DNA of 64,000 nucleotides from BOG-908 sp963848205 (GCA_963848205.1 CAWKCV010000006.1:210472-274471), one strand, 5' to 3'; positions 54,407-63,410 are shown, numbered from the stretch's first letter. Numbers and translations are program-made. Notes: generated by a model not told the origin, from the sequence alone.

Positions 54407-55153
54407 TCAGCCGGCCGATTTGCCGCCGTCGACGGTCAGGATGTGACCGGTAACGAAGCTTGCTTCGCTCGACGCGATGTAGAGAATCGCCTGCGCGATC
54501 TCGTCCGGCTCGCCGATGCGCTTCTGCGCATTCAGCGTCGCGAGGTAGGCTTTCACGTCCGCGCTGCCCGTGAAGCGATCGAGCATGCCGGTCTGGATCG
54601 GACCTGGTGCGACCGCGTTGACGCGGATGCCCATGGTGCCGACCTCGAGCGCCACCGACTTGGTCAGCCCCTCGACCGCATGCTTGCTCGCCGCATAGAT
54701 CGAGGCGCCGGCGCCGCCTTCGTGACCGAAGGTGGACGAGATATTGACGATGCTGCCGCTGCCCTGGGCCTGCATGATGCGCAGCTCGTGCTTCATGCTC
54801 AGGATCGTGCCCAGAACGTTGGTGTCGAACGTCGCCGCATAGGTTTCCGGCGTCTGATCGACGGCGGCGCCGGGCTGGCCTTCGGTACCGGCGGCGTTCA
54901 CCGCGATGTCGAGGCGGCCGAAACGGGCAATTGTGGCGTCGACCATCGCGCGGACGTCGTCCTCGTGACGGACATCGGCGCGCACGAATTCCGCTTCGCC
55001 GCCTGCCGCGACAAGCTCCGCCACCAGGGCAGCGCCAGCCTCGGGCTTGCGGCCGGCGACGACGACCTTGGCGCCCTTGCGGGCATAGGCGAGGGCGGTG
55101 GCGCGGGCGATGCCGGTGAGGGCACCGGTGATCAGAACAACTGGGGTATTCAT
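54407..55153 (-). CDS. Short-chain dehydrogenase (glucose/ribitol dehydrogenase-like)
   Basis: A 248-residue classical SDR: I-T-G-A-L-T-G-I-A-R-A cofactor loop, N-A-A-G, I-S-S-T-F-G and Y-A-A-S-K-H with the catalytic Tyr-Lys, P-G-P-I-Q-T and G-H-I-L-T-V-D-G-G at the C-terminus. It acts on an unknown alcohol or ketone with NAD(P). It is the first gene of the minus-strand run SDR-GST-hydrolase-DUF427, divergent from a frameshifted LysR gene. Confidence 0.93.
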   Translation of the reverse strand: MNTPVVLITGALTGIARATALAYARKGAKVVVAGRKPEAGAALVAELVAAGGEAEFVRADVRHEDDVRAMVDATIARFGRLDIAVNAAGTEGQPGAAVDQTPETYAATFDTNVLGTILSMKHELRIMQAQGSGSIVNISSTFGHEGGAGASIYAASKHAVEGLTKSVALEVGTMGIRVNAVAPGPIQTGMLDRFTGSADVKAYLATLNAQKRIGEPDEIAQAILYIASSEASFVTGHILTVDGGKSAG

Positions 55154-55204
55154 CGTGACTTCCTTTCAAATGGCGGGTCGGAACATGCCTACTGCGTCTG
55201 GCTT

Positions 55205-55225
55205 CAATCACCGGCTCGGTGATTG
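55205..55225. promoter_or_regulatory. Perfect palindrome in the SDR/LysR intergenic region
   Basis: CAATCACCG and CGGTGATTG flank a 3-base centre, giving a 21-base dyad. It lies about 50 bases before the SDR start and 104 before the LysR start. The form suits an operator for a dimeric repressor; it lacks the classic T-N11-A of LysR sites. Confidence 0.6.
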
Positions 55226-55328
55226 CTCCTTAACGCAGTCGGCTTTGTCCGCTTCCGTGACGGCTGAAGTAAGGATCACGATGAGGCGTGAAAAAGACTT
55301 TGTTTGTCGGGCTCCATACCTGTAAGGC

Positions 55329-56229
55329 ATGGAGATGGATCTTCGGCATCTCAGGTATTTCATCGCCGTCGCCGAGGAGGGCAGCCTGACGGTCGCCGCG
55401 GAGCAGCGCCTGCACACGGCCCAACCGTCGCTCAGCCGGCAGATGCGCGACCTTGAAGCCGAACTTGGATGTGCCTTGATGACCCGCGGGGTGAAGGGCA
55501 TCGAACTGACCGCCGCAGGGCGGGTGTTCCTTGATCATGCCCGAGGCATTCTGTTGCAGGTGGAAGCAGCGACCGAGGCCACCCGCCGCGCGGCCGCGCC
55601 CGCCAAGGCAAGCTTCGTCATCGGATTTCTGACCGGCTACGAGTTCGACTGGCTGTCAGCGGTCATGCACATCATGCGGGACGCGTTGCCCACGACCGAG
55701 ATCGTCATTCTCAGCCTGGCATCCGTGGATCTTGCCGACGGCCTGACCCGCGGCAAGATCGATCTCGCCTTCATGCGGCATGAAAAGAATGCACCCGGCG
55801 TTGTGTTCACCCGGCTGATCGACGAGCCGCTGATCGCCCTGATTGCGACTGATCACGCCCTGGCCCGCAAGGATGCCATAGCGCCCGACGATATCGCCGG
55901 CCTGCCGCTGATCGGCGTTCCCTATGACAAGATCACCCGCCTTGCGAGCGGTCACCGATGCCTATGGCGCGAAACTGGGTATCGACCTCACGCCCGACCA
56001 CTATGTCGACAACCTATCGATGGCGATGACACTGGTCGCCTCAACGGGCGGCATCGCGTTGATGCCGCTCTACGCGCGCAACCTGTTGCCGGCGACCGTC
56101 ATCAGCAAGCCATTGGCCGGGGTGGCGCCGGTGATCGATCTATCGCTGGGTTACAGCGAAGCAAACAGGTCGCCGATCCTGACGGCGATCGTAGCGCGGA
56201 TCGGCGAACTGAAATTCCGCGGCGCATGA
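55329..56229 (+). pseudogene. LysR-family regulator disrupted by a frameshift
   Basis: The N-terminal part is a good LysR protein: L-R-H-L-R-Y-F-I-A-V-A-E-E-G-S and Q-P-S-L-S-R-Q-M-R-D-L-E. The effector domain runs to P-L-I-G-V-P-Y-D-K-I-T. Near 55935 the frame is lost. Dropping one C in the ACCC run restores A-L-R-A-V-T-D-A-Y-G-A-K-L-G and the rest, through D-L-S-L-G-Y, to the stop at 56229. The unshifted frame continues to 56297 with an unrelated tail. It would have controlled the divergent SDR operon. Confidence 0.78.
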
Positions 56230-56251
56230 ACCCTGTTTATGCGCCGCTCTC

Positions 56252-57177
56252 GGCGCGGGCACATGGCAACCTGCGCAACCGCTTGGAACCGGCGTGATCA
56301 ACGACGCCGTCTCTGCCATGAATGCATCGGGCGACGCTATCGTGGTGTGGAACGCCTGTCCTGTCACTTCGGCCAATTGCGGCAAGTTCCTGTCGCGCTC
56401 GCGCGCGGCTGGCGGCACTTGGAGCCCCGCCGAAAATGCGTCCACGGCGCCGGGGCCGAACGGCTATGGGTATGGAAGGTGGCTATCGCTTTCCGACAGC
56501 GGCCTGGCAACACTGGTTCATGAAACCAACGCGAGCATGGTGGTGCGCCGGAAAGCGTCCGGCAAGCCGTAGACGTCCCCCGTCACCGTCGCCAGCGGCG
56601 GGGGCGAGGCCGCCAGTGACCATGTCGGCGACGTAACCATCCTGAGCACAAACAACCATCTTTATCTCAGCCGCGCCGGCGGCTCCTTCGCCGATCTCGG
56701 CATTGCGGTGGCAGCTACGCCGGCCCTGCCGCGCATCTTTGTCAGCGGCATCAGCGTGTCGCCGTCCGGTGACGTGGTGGTCGTGTACACCGACTATCAA
56801 TGCACCGTCCCGACCGCGTCGCACTGCAACGCGCTGACCGGCGCTCAGCCCTATGGCGCGAAACTCGCGCCAGGTGCCACGCAATGGGAAACCCTGCCCA
56901 TCGGGCCCTCGATCACCTATTTGCCGGTGTTTGATGTTTTTACAGATGATCACGGCCGAGCCGCAGCCGTTCTCTACAATTATGACGGCAGGCTTTCCGG
57001 CTACCACCAGGCTGCAGCAGGTCAGGCGTGGGCCGCGTCGGTGACAACGTATGTCAACGGCTTTCTCGCCGCCATCTCGGCCAGGCATTCCAACCCGCCG
57101 CCTCCTCGGACGGCACCGCGCTGGCGATCAGTTCCATCGGAGCGCCCGGGCTGATTGGATCGATCTTCTCACCCTGA
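56252..57177 (+). pseudogene. Secreted propeller-like protein, copy 2 (broken)
   Basis: The sequence resembles the genes at 35.8 and 59.8 kb: G-T-W-Q-P-A-Q, A-S-G-D-A-I-V-V-W, S-P-S-G-D-V-V-V-V-Y-T-D-Y with two-cysteine inserts. It lacks the signal peptide and N-terminus, beginning just after the LysR gene. A TAG at 56570-56572 interrupts the frame, and near 57075 a frameshift is needed to reach A-A-S-S-D-G-T-A-L-A-I-S. It is therefore dead in at least three ways. Confidence 0.78.
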
Positions 57178-57195
57178 CGGGGATCCGAATGAATT

Positions 57196-57247
57196 GTTGG
57201 TTTGGTGGGGTGACGCCCCGCCGGCGGCATCATACCACCAAACCAAC
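57196..57247. repeat. Long inverted repeat in a 282-base intergenic region
   Basis: GTTGGTTTGGTGG and CCACCAAACCAAC are perfect 13-base arms around a 26-base loop, which itself contains a GGGG/CCCC pairing and GCCGGCGGC. It lies between the broken propeller gene and the PQQ dehydrogenase gene. It may be a terminator or the relic of a small mobile element. The rest of the region 57178-57459 shows nothing else except the AGGGAG ribosome site of the next gene. Confidence 0.7.
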
Positions 57248-57459
57248 TGATCTCTTTTCTCATGAATGCCTGACTTTTCGCGCAGCCGGTAATCGCACAC
57301 ATGGGCAACCGCGATCTGCGTTAACAGACCGCAATGACTTGCTAGCTGTTTTCGTCGCGGCTATTGAGGAGAGCGTTTACCTGGGGCGGGCCGGGAGCTG
57401 GGAAGCGGCGGCGACACGACTAGTTTGAAGCACAACGGGACGACAGGGAGTGCTGTGAT

Positions 57460-59253
57460 ATGACAGTTAAGCTCATGCGAAACCTGCGCGGCGTGCTACT
57501 CGCCGTAACCGCTGTCAGTGGTTGGGGTTCTGGAAGCCCGGCAATGGCGCAGACCGGCGCAAACTGGCTGGAGTCAGGCGGCGTGCCGCAAGGCACGAGG
57601 TTTTCGGCCCTTGCCGATATTACGCCGGCGAATGTTCCTGCGTTGACCGAGGAATTTGCGATCCCGACCGGGTCGGTGGGCGCCCATGAAGGTGGCCCGC
57701 TGGTGGTGGGAGACATCATGTATGTTGTAACGCCCTGGCCGAACAAGCTGGTGGCGCTCGACCTGGCGCATGGTGGCCAGGTGCTTTGGACCTACGCACC
57801 GGCCGATAGCGGTTCGGGCGCCGGGCATAACGGACGCGCGAACCGAGGCGCTGCGTATTCGAACGGGCTGGTCGTATTCTGCGAACTCGACGGGCATGTG
57901 GCGGCCGTGAACGCCACGACCGGCGCGGTCGCGTGGCGGACGCAGGTGACCGACCCGAATGTGACGCAGGAGACGTTGCCGATCGCGCCGATCGTGGTGA
58001 ACGGCAAGGTGATCATCGGGGATTCGCTTTCGGAAATGGGCGCGCGTGGCGTGGTGCGCGCGCTGAGCCTGGCGACCGGCAAGCTGCTCTGGCAGGCCTA
58101 TAATACGGGGCCTGACACTGACGTGCTGATCGATAAGACGACCAAGCCATTCTATGCCAAGGACCAGGGCGCCAATCTCGGCGCCACGAGCTGGCCGGGA
58201 ATGTCTTGGCAGCAGGGCGGCGCCACGGTTTGGGAGTGGATGACGTACGACCCGGAAACGAACCTGCTGTTCTACGGCACGTCGCAACCCGGCACGTTCA
58301 ACGCCGATCAGCGCCCCGGAGACAACAAGTGGGGCGACTCGGTATTTGCGCGCAATCCCGATACCGGCAAGGCTGTGTGGGTCTATCAGCTGACCCCGAA
58401 TGACCATTGGGACTACGACGCGACGAACGAATACACGGTGGTGGACCTGACCATTGCCGGCGTCGTGCGCAAGGCGCTCGTGCACTTCAGCAAAAATGGC
58501 TATGCGTATATATTCGACCGGACCACGGGCCAGTTGATCAGCGCCACGCCGTATTCCGACGGCACCAACTGGGCGAAGGGGGTCGACCTGACGACCGGCT
58601 TGCCCAATATCGACAACACGAAACTGACGCATCAGGGCCAGACCGCAAGCGGCATATGCCCGTCAGCGCTGGGCGGCAAGGACTGGGAATATTCTTCCTA
58701 CTCGCCGAAAACCGGCCTGTTCTATTTTGGGCTGAACAACTTCTGCATGCATTTCCAGCCTTTGCTGACGCAGTATTTCCCGCACGCCCCGTATTTTGGC
58801 GTGGGCACGCTGACCTTCGATCCAAGTCCGAACTTCAGTGGATCGCTCGGCGCGCTGGTGGCTTGGGATCCGGTGAAGGCCAAAGCAGTATGGAGCGTGC
58901 CGGAGGCGCTGCCGCTGGTCGGGCCGGGAACGCTGGCGACAGCCGGCGGACTGGTGTTCTATGGGACATCTGATGCGCATTTCAAAGCGCTCGATGCCAG
59001 CAGCGGAAAGGTGTTGTGGACGACAACGCTGGAATGTCCTGTGGTGTCCAACCCGATCACTTATACCGGACCGGATGGAAAGCAACGTGTCGCGGTCTAC
59101 TCGGGCAGCGCTACGTGCCCGGCGGCGTCTGTGGGCGTCGGCAGCAATGCAATGCATCCGTCGCTGAAAGCACTCTACGATTCCGTGCCGAGCCTGCGGG
59201 TGACCAACGCCGCGGCAAAGAGTGGCTACGTGCACGTCTTCAAGCTGCCCTGA
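57460..59253 (+). CDS. Periplasmic PQQ-dependent alcohol dehydrogenase with Asp-x-Asp lanthanide signature
   Basis: A 597-residue quinoprotein with a signal peptide (cleavage after A-M-A, about residue 30) and eight-bladed propeller repeats such as G-A-V-A-W-R-T-Q and G-K-A-V-W-V-Y-Q. At residues 317-320 W-D-Y-D carries the catalytic Asp318 and Asp320; XoxF-type lanthanide enzymes have this second Asp, while calcium MxaF has Ala. The vicinal Cys-Cys pair of MxaF/XoxF is replaced near residues 125-135 (G-H-N-G-R-A-N-R-G-A-A-Y). It oxidises an alcohol, substrate unknown, passing electrons to the cytochrome c encoded next. AGGGAG precedes ATG 57460. Confidence 0.9.
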   Translation: MTVKLMRNLRGVLLAVTAVSGWGSGSPAMAQTGANWLESGGVPQGTRFSALADITPANVPALTEEFAIPTGSVGAHEGGPLVVGDIMYVVTPWPNKLVALDLAHGGQVLWTYAPADSGSGAGHNGRANRGAAYSNGLVVFCELDGHVAAVNATTGAVAWRTQVTDPNVTQETLPIAPIVVNGKVIIGDSLSEMGARGVVRALSLATGKLLWQAYNTGPDTDVLIDKTTKPFYAKDQGANLGATSWPGMSWQQGGATVWEWMTYDPETNLLFYGTSQPGTFNADQRPGDNKWGDSVFARNPDTGKAVWVYQLTPNDHWDYDATNEYTVVDLTIAGVVRKALVHFSKNGYAYIFDRTTGQLISATPYSDGTNWAKGVDLTTGLPNIDNTKLTHQGQTASGICPSALGGKDWEYSSYSPKTGLFYFGLNNFCMHFQPLLTQYFPHAPYFGVGTLTFDPSPNFSGSLGALVAWDPVKAKAVWSVPEALPLVGPGTLATAGGLVFYGTSDAHFKALDASSGKVLWTTTLECPVVSNPITYTGPDGKQRVAVYSGSATCPAASVGVGSNAMHPSLKALYDSVPSLRVTNAAAKSGYVHVFKLP

Positions 59254-59295
59254 TCGCGCTGCCCGCGCCTGCTTCCAGCGAAAGGAGAGAAAACG

Positions 59296-59697
59296 ATGCG
59301 TGTAGTGAATACGGCCGCGATCCTAGCTGCGTTCTTGTCGGCGGGGACGCCAGCGACAGCGGCGCCACCGGCCGCTTACAGCCGGCCTTTCGTTTCGACA
59401 GCGACGCTCCCTGATTTGGGGCCGGCGGGCAATGGCCGGCGCAAATGGGTGCAGTTCGGTTGCTATCTCTGCCACGGCAGCAATGGCGCGGGGCAATTCG
59501 GGCCAAACGTTCAGCACGCCGAGGCGGGTGACCTGACTGAGGCGGTGAAGCAGGGCGTGCCGGAATGGGGAATGCCCAGCTTTGGCAAATACGCGACGGC
59601 GGCGGACATCACCAATCTTCGGGCGTATCTCAACAGCGTAGGCACGGCAGGCGAGCCGAAATGGTGGGACTGGTGGGTGCCGCACCCGCAGGAATAG
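59296..59697 (+). CDS. Periplasmic cytochrome c, partner of the PQQ dehydrogenase
   Basis: A 133-residue monoheme cytochrome: signal peptide (A-A-I-L-A-A-F-L-S-A-G), heme motif C-Y-L-C-H near residue 56, and a distal Met probably in G-M-P-S-F. It ends with W-W-D-W-W-V-P-H. Its gene is 42 bases after the dehydrogenase stop, with a GAAAGGAGA site, so the two form one transcript. It accepts electrons from PQQ and passes them to the respiratory chain. Confidence 0.92.
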   Translation: MRVVNTAAILAAFLSAGTPATAAPPAAYSRPFVSTATLPDLGPAGNGRRKWVQFGCYLCHGSNGAGQFGPNVQHAEAGDLTEAVKQGVPEWGMPSFGKYATAADITNLRAYLNSVGTAGEPKWWDWWVPHPQE

Positions 59698-59765
59698 CGG
59701 CCGGCGACGTAATCTATCCACATGGCCGACGACGTTCATTATCGTGATTTACTGAAGGCTCGTTC

Positions 59766-60998
59766 ATGCGTCGTGTCCTCCTTGCTGTCCTCTTCAGCTT
59801 CATGTCCAGCATCGCCTTTGCGCAAAGCTGGACTAAGCCGGTCAATCTCGGCCCGACCAGCAGCGTCATCCCCCCGCAACTTGTCATGAACCACCTTGGC
59901 GCCGCGGTCGTTGCGTTTGCCTACACGCCGGCGAGCACCAATGTCGGCGGTATCGAGATCGCTTCCATCACGGGTAGCCAGCCTTGGAAGCCCGCCGTCC
60001 TTGGCTTTACCGCCTACGACGTTCTCAATCTCGCGCTCGGGCTCGACGCCAGCGGCCTCGAATATCTTGCGTTCACTGCGGGCCAGTACGACACCTACCG
60101 CAGCGCGTTCGTCGGCTGCTCCGCCACCTCGCCCGGCATCTATACAGGCTGCAACTTGATAGGAGCCAATGTCAGCGCGGGCCCTCACGGCCAGGTTGTT
60201 TTTGCCGACCCAGCCGGCGCCCCCGTTCCAGTGCTTCTGGACACTTTTGGATGCGCATTGAAAGCCGTGGATACCTCGGGCGGCTCTGGCCTGCTCAACG
60301 CCGGCAGCGATTGTACAAAGCAGTTTACGATGGCGCTGAGCAGCAGCGGTGGCGGCGCGGCAATCTTCTCCACCAAGTCGGGTGCGGTAGCTGCCGCAAT
60401 CCGCAATGCCGGTGGCACATGGAGCGCGACCACCACGTTTGCTACCGGAGCGACGTTGCCGCCTGTTTCTGTTGCCGCTGCTTCTGCTGTATCGGGTGAA
60501 ACGCGGCTAGGGTTTGTGTACGGTAAAGTCGGCAGCAAAAGCAATCAGGTGTTCACTGTGACGGTCTCGCCCGGCGGCGCACTCGGCACACCTGTTCTGC
60601 AAACCGCTGCCGCCTGCGCCACCAGTCTTGCATTGACCGCGCGGCCAGATGGCGGTTTCGATCTTCTCTACGGCGCCGCAGGCAACATCCCAGGCAACTG
60701 CGAGATCGCGCGCGCCATTGCGGGTGCGGGCGCTGCCTTCGCTGCAGGCGCCGCGCTCACCAACGGCGCACATCTGGGCACGCTTGCCGCAGCAGAAACC
60801 ACGGCCGGCAATCTGGCGATCCTCTACACTGATACAGCCAAAAAAAGCCTGATGGCCACGACCAGCAGCAGCACGGGCTTCATGCCGCCGGTCAGACTAT
60901 CCTCTCTCGCAACACCGGTCGTGCAAGCCGGAGGCGGATACGTCAACGCCGCCTGGTGCACAAGTGCTTGTTTTGCCGCTACCCTGCAACTGCCGTAA
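59766..60998 (+). CDS. Secreted propeller-like protein, copy 3
   Basis: A 410-residue protein with a clear signal peptide (L-L-A-V-L-F-S-F-M-S-S-I-A-F-A, cleavage before Q-S-W-T). Repeating beta units (G-A-A-V-V-A-F-A-Y, G-G-T-W-S-A-T, P-D-G-G-F-D-L-L-Y) and paired cysteines (G-C-S-A-T, G-C-N-L-I) link it to the copies at 35.8 and 56.3 kb. It starts 68 bases after the cytochrome gene on the same strand. Function is unknown; a structural or ligand-binding role in the periplasm is likely. The next 190 bases, to 61188, hold no feature I can name. Confidence 0.8.
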   Translation: MRRVLLAVLFSFMSSIAFAQSWTKPVNLGPTSSVIPPQLVMNHLGAAVVAFAYTPASTNVGGIEIASITGSQPWKPAVLGFTAYDVLNLALGLDASGLEYLAFTAGQYDTYRSAFVGCSATSPGIYTGCNLIGANVSAGPHGQVVFADPAGAPVPVLLDTFGCALKAVDTSGGSGLLNAGSDCTKQFTMALSSSGGGAAIFSTKSGAVAAAIRNAGGTWSATTTFATGATLPPVSVAAASAVSGETRLGFVYGKVGSKSNQVFTVTVSPGGALGTPVLQTAAACATSLALTARPDGGFDLLYGAAGNIPGNCEIARAIAGAGAAFAAGAALTNGAHLGTLAAAETTAGNLAILYTDTAKKSLMATTSSSTGFMPPVRLSSLATPVVQAGGGYVNAAWCTSACFAATLQLP

Positions 60999-61188
60999 AA
61001 CTGCAAAGGCTTTACTGACCTTTTGTCTCGAAGCCAAACCTGCATTCGGCAGTAGCCCGGACACTACTCCTGAACGCCTCGGCACATAAACTTGTTCCCG
61101 ATCCGATTATGGCTTCACCGTAATGAACTCGCCCCGTCAGTAGGGTGTCCCGTCCTCGTGGGTCAACTGCCACTTACCTATACTTTCC

Positions 61189-61839
61189 ATGGCTGCTAGG
61201 AGCGGCCAATCCATCGAAAACCGGAGGGACATCGATTGCACTTTGCTTGAAGTCGGCGATGGCGCAAGCGGGGATGCCGTGCGCTATCCGTCGGATGACA
61301 TTGACATGGATAAAGCCGGCCTGCCTGCCAGGCTGTCCGCAAGAAGGTGGCTCAGCATGGTCGGCCAGCAAAACCGGGATATCAGCGCTGCCCAGGGTAC
61401 CTTGATCACAGCAGAGGCCGCGACTTGGAGCGGTACGAAATACGTCTCCATCGGCGAGGCTTCGTCGAAGGGCGTGGGCGGTGACTGCAGCGGTTCCACT
61501 TTCCGGATCTATGCCGCAGCCGGATTTCCCTATGACTACCGGCGCACCGAGGACTTTCCCGCCTACGCGCTGAAATCGGGCCATTTCCGCGAACTCGCCG
61601 CCGGCGACAAGCCGCAGGATGGCGACGTCCTATCGTGGCACGGCCACATGTCCATCTACTCGACATTCTCGACCGCGTCCGAAGCCGCCTCGGCGACCAC
61701 CAAGGACCGGCGCGGCGCAGCGCAGTTCAACGACATGTGGACGGCGTTCCACCCAGGCGGCCCGGTCTACGGCCCTGCCAAGGCGAGCTACTTCCGGCCC
61801 GACCCGCCGCACATATTCCGCTACCAGAGACCCGGCTGA
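61189..61839 (+). CDS. NlpC/P60-like cysteine peptidase
   Basis: A frame of up to 216 residues. G-G-D-C-S-G-S-T-F-R-I-Y with the catalytic Cys, G-D-K-P-Q-D-G-D-V-L-S-W and H-G-H-M-S-I-Y-S with the catalytic His fit the NlpC/P60 papain-like fold that cleaves peptidoglycan peptides or related amides. No signal peptide is seen at ATG 61189 and the ribosome site is weak; the first ~55 residues may not be real, and an internal ATG near 61357 is possible. The next, broken gene starts 2 bases after its stop. Confidence 0.7.
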   Translation: MAARSGQSIENRRDIDCTLLEVGDGASGDAVRYPSDDIDMDKAGLPARLSARRWLSMVGQQNRDISAAQGTLITAEAATWSGTKYVSIGEASSKGVGGDCSGSTFRIYAAAGFPYDYRRTEDFPAYALKSGHFRELAAGDKPQDGDVLSWHGHMSIYSTFSTASEAASATTKDRRGAAQFNDMWTAFHPGGPVYGPAKASYFRPDPPHIFRYQRPG

Positions 61840-61840
61840 G

Positions 61841-62705
61841 ATGCGGCCGTTTGCGATGGCATGCCTGCTGGGTCTGGCGCTCGGCGCATCAGGCCACGCC
61901 GCAGCCGACAATTCGAGCAAAGGCGTGCAGCTGCCCGGCTGGCAGGCCGAGCCTGGCGGCTCCGTCACCGTCACAGCCGCGGCGATCGGTCTGGACGGGC
62001 AGACCGCAACCGCCACGCTGACCCTCGCAGCGGGCGGCCCGCGCCTGTGCGCCTGTCGCTCACCACGCCACGCTTCGGCTGGCTGGGCGAGGGCGAGCCG
62101 TATCCGGACCGCCAGTTTCCCGAGCTTACCGTCCGCCTGGACGGAAAACCGGTGGCCCCGGCGGCAGGCTTCAGGGCCTTTGCGGGCGCCAGGGAGATCA
62201 CCGAACTGCTGTCGGCCGACCACCTCGATCCGTTCGCGATCACCCTGACGCCGCCCTATCTGGAGCCGCTGGACCCATCCGCGCCGGCACTTGACGCGCT
62301 GGCGGCGGCGGGTGCCGTCAGCCGGCGCGATGGCAAGACGTTGGCGGCCTGGACCGTCGAGCGGACTCTGACGGTGAGCGTTCCTGGAGGTCCCGCGGTC
62401 GTCCTGGCCACCAGCTGGCAGGCACGGCCGGCCTACGACTATCTGCCGGCCGATCGAACGCAGGCCGGACCCAGGCTGGCGCCCTACTGCCTGAACGCCA
62501 CCAGCCTTGCCGAAGCTTTGGGTCAGCCAAACGATCCCGGCGCGCTGGTCGGGCGCGAATCGCGGTGCCAGCAGGTATCGGCGGGCGCGCGCCGGCCATG
62601 GTGTCGCTGGACGTGACCGGCGCCGTGCCGGATGAAGGCAGACGCCTGCTGATCGCTGCCTGCGGCGTGGAGGGCCAGCCTGTAATCGGCAGGGCCGGCT
62701 GGTGA
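61841..62705 (+). pseudogene. Secreted hypothetical protein with two frameshifts
   Basis: ATG 61841 starts a signal peptide (A-C-L-L-G-L-A-L-G-A-S-G-H-A-A-A). After L-T-L-A-A-G-G the frame must shift near 62035 to continue P-V-R-L-S-L-T-T-P-R-F-G-W-L-G. It must shift again near 62555 to reach A-R-I-A-V-P-A-G-I-G and A-P-A-M-V-S-L-D-V-T-G-A-V-P. The stop is at 62703-62705. The restored protein would be about 288 residues. I do not recognise the family. It is coupled to the NlpC/P60-like gene. Confidence 0.65.
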
Positions 62706-62824
62706 GGGCGCGCGTGCGGCCATCTCCTGATGGCACCGTCCACGTCCTGATTGTCGGGGACACGGTCGGCGGTGACTAGCGGCCCGGCCAAGACGATGCC
62801 GGCGCGGGATGCCAGGGAGACATC

Positions 62825-63278
62825 ATGCTGCTGATAAGCGACCTGCCGGCCGTCATGCGTCACGAAGGCTGGGCCGTCGCCGCCCGCTGCATGGAACGCT
62901 GGTTCCGGCTCGGCCCTCACGAGATGACGCGGGAGGAGAAGGCCGGGCTGACCTCGATGGACCATCTGAACGGTCCGACCTTAGCCACGGACATCCTGAC
63001 CATGGACTGAGCGCTGGGCTTCGGCCGGGGCAGGAAGGTCGCCGACAACCTGGTGGCCAAATGGAACTCGCCAAAGGGCCGCCTCGAACTGATCGCGAAG
63101 GTGCGCGCCTGGCAGCTGGATAGAGCTTCAAGTGCCGGCTGCAGTTGATCGTGGGCGTGTTATCGGCGTGGTCCCCTTCGCAACCGACTCCGCCAGGCAG
63201 GACCTGCGGGAGGGCCGCGACACAATGGCCAGCGCGCAGGATTGCGCACACGCCAAGGAAGAGTTCGCCCGGGAATAG
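62825..63278 (+). pseudogene. Unknown cytoplasmic protein with in-frame TGA and frameshift
   Basis: ATG 62825 reads through R-W-F-R-L-G-P-H-E-M-T-R-E-E-K-A and stops at TGA 63008-63010. The same frame continues sensibly with A-L-G-F-G-R-G-R-K, as if the TGA had been TGG (Trp). A further shift near 63122 leads to V-P-A-A-V-D-R-G-R-V-I-G-V-V-P-F, ending at 63278. I do not recognise the family with confidence. It is probably decayed. Confidence 0.5.
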
Positions 63279-63352
63279 ATCAGCGGGGATTGGAGAACAG
63301 GGCATGTAGCAAAGCTGGTTAGTTGGTTGGGAGAGGTAGGTTCCGCGCTCGG

Positions 63353-63410
63353 GGCGCCGTGCTGGGGGTCCGCCGGTCACACCTGTGTGTGACACCCCCA
63401 GCAAAGCGCC
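63353..63410. terminator. Very strong composite stem-loop
   Basis: GCTGGGGGT (63361-63369) pairs with ACCCCCAGC (63394-63402). GTCACAC (63376-63382) pairs with GTGTGAC (63387-63393) over a four-base loop, with a six-base bulge between the two stems. An outer GGCGC/GCGCC pair adds five more. It sits in the gap 63279-63492 between the decayed gene and the convergent Crp/Fnr gene and may terminate both. No T-run follows. Confidence 0.6.

Noticed and set aside
57054..57308. Minus-strand frame through the inverted repeat as a transposase remnant
   Set aside because: No transposase motif (DDE, HUH or IS-family signature) can be seen in it.
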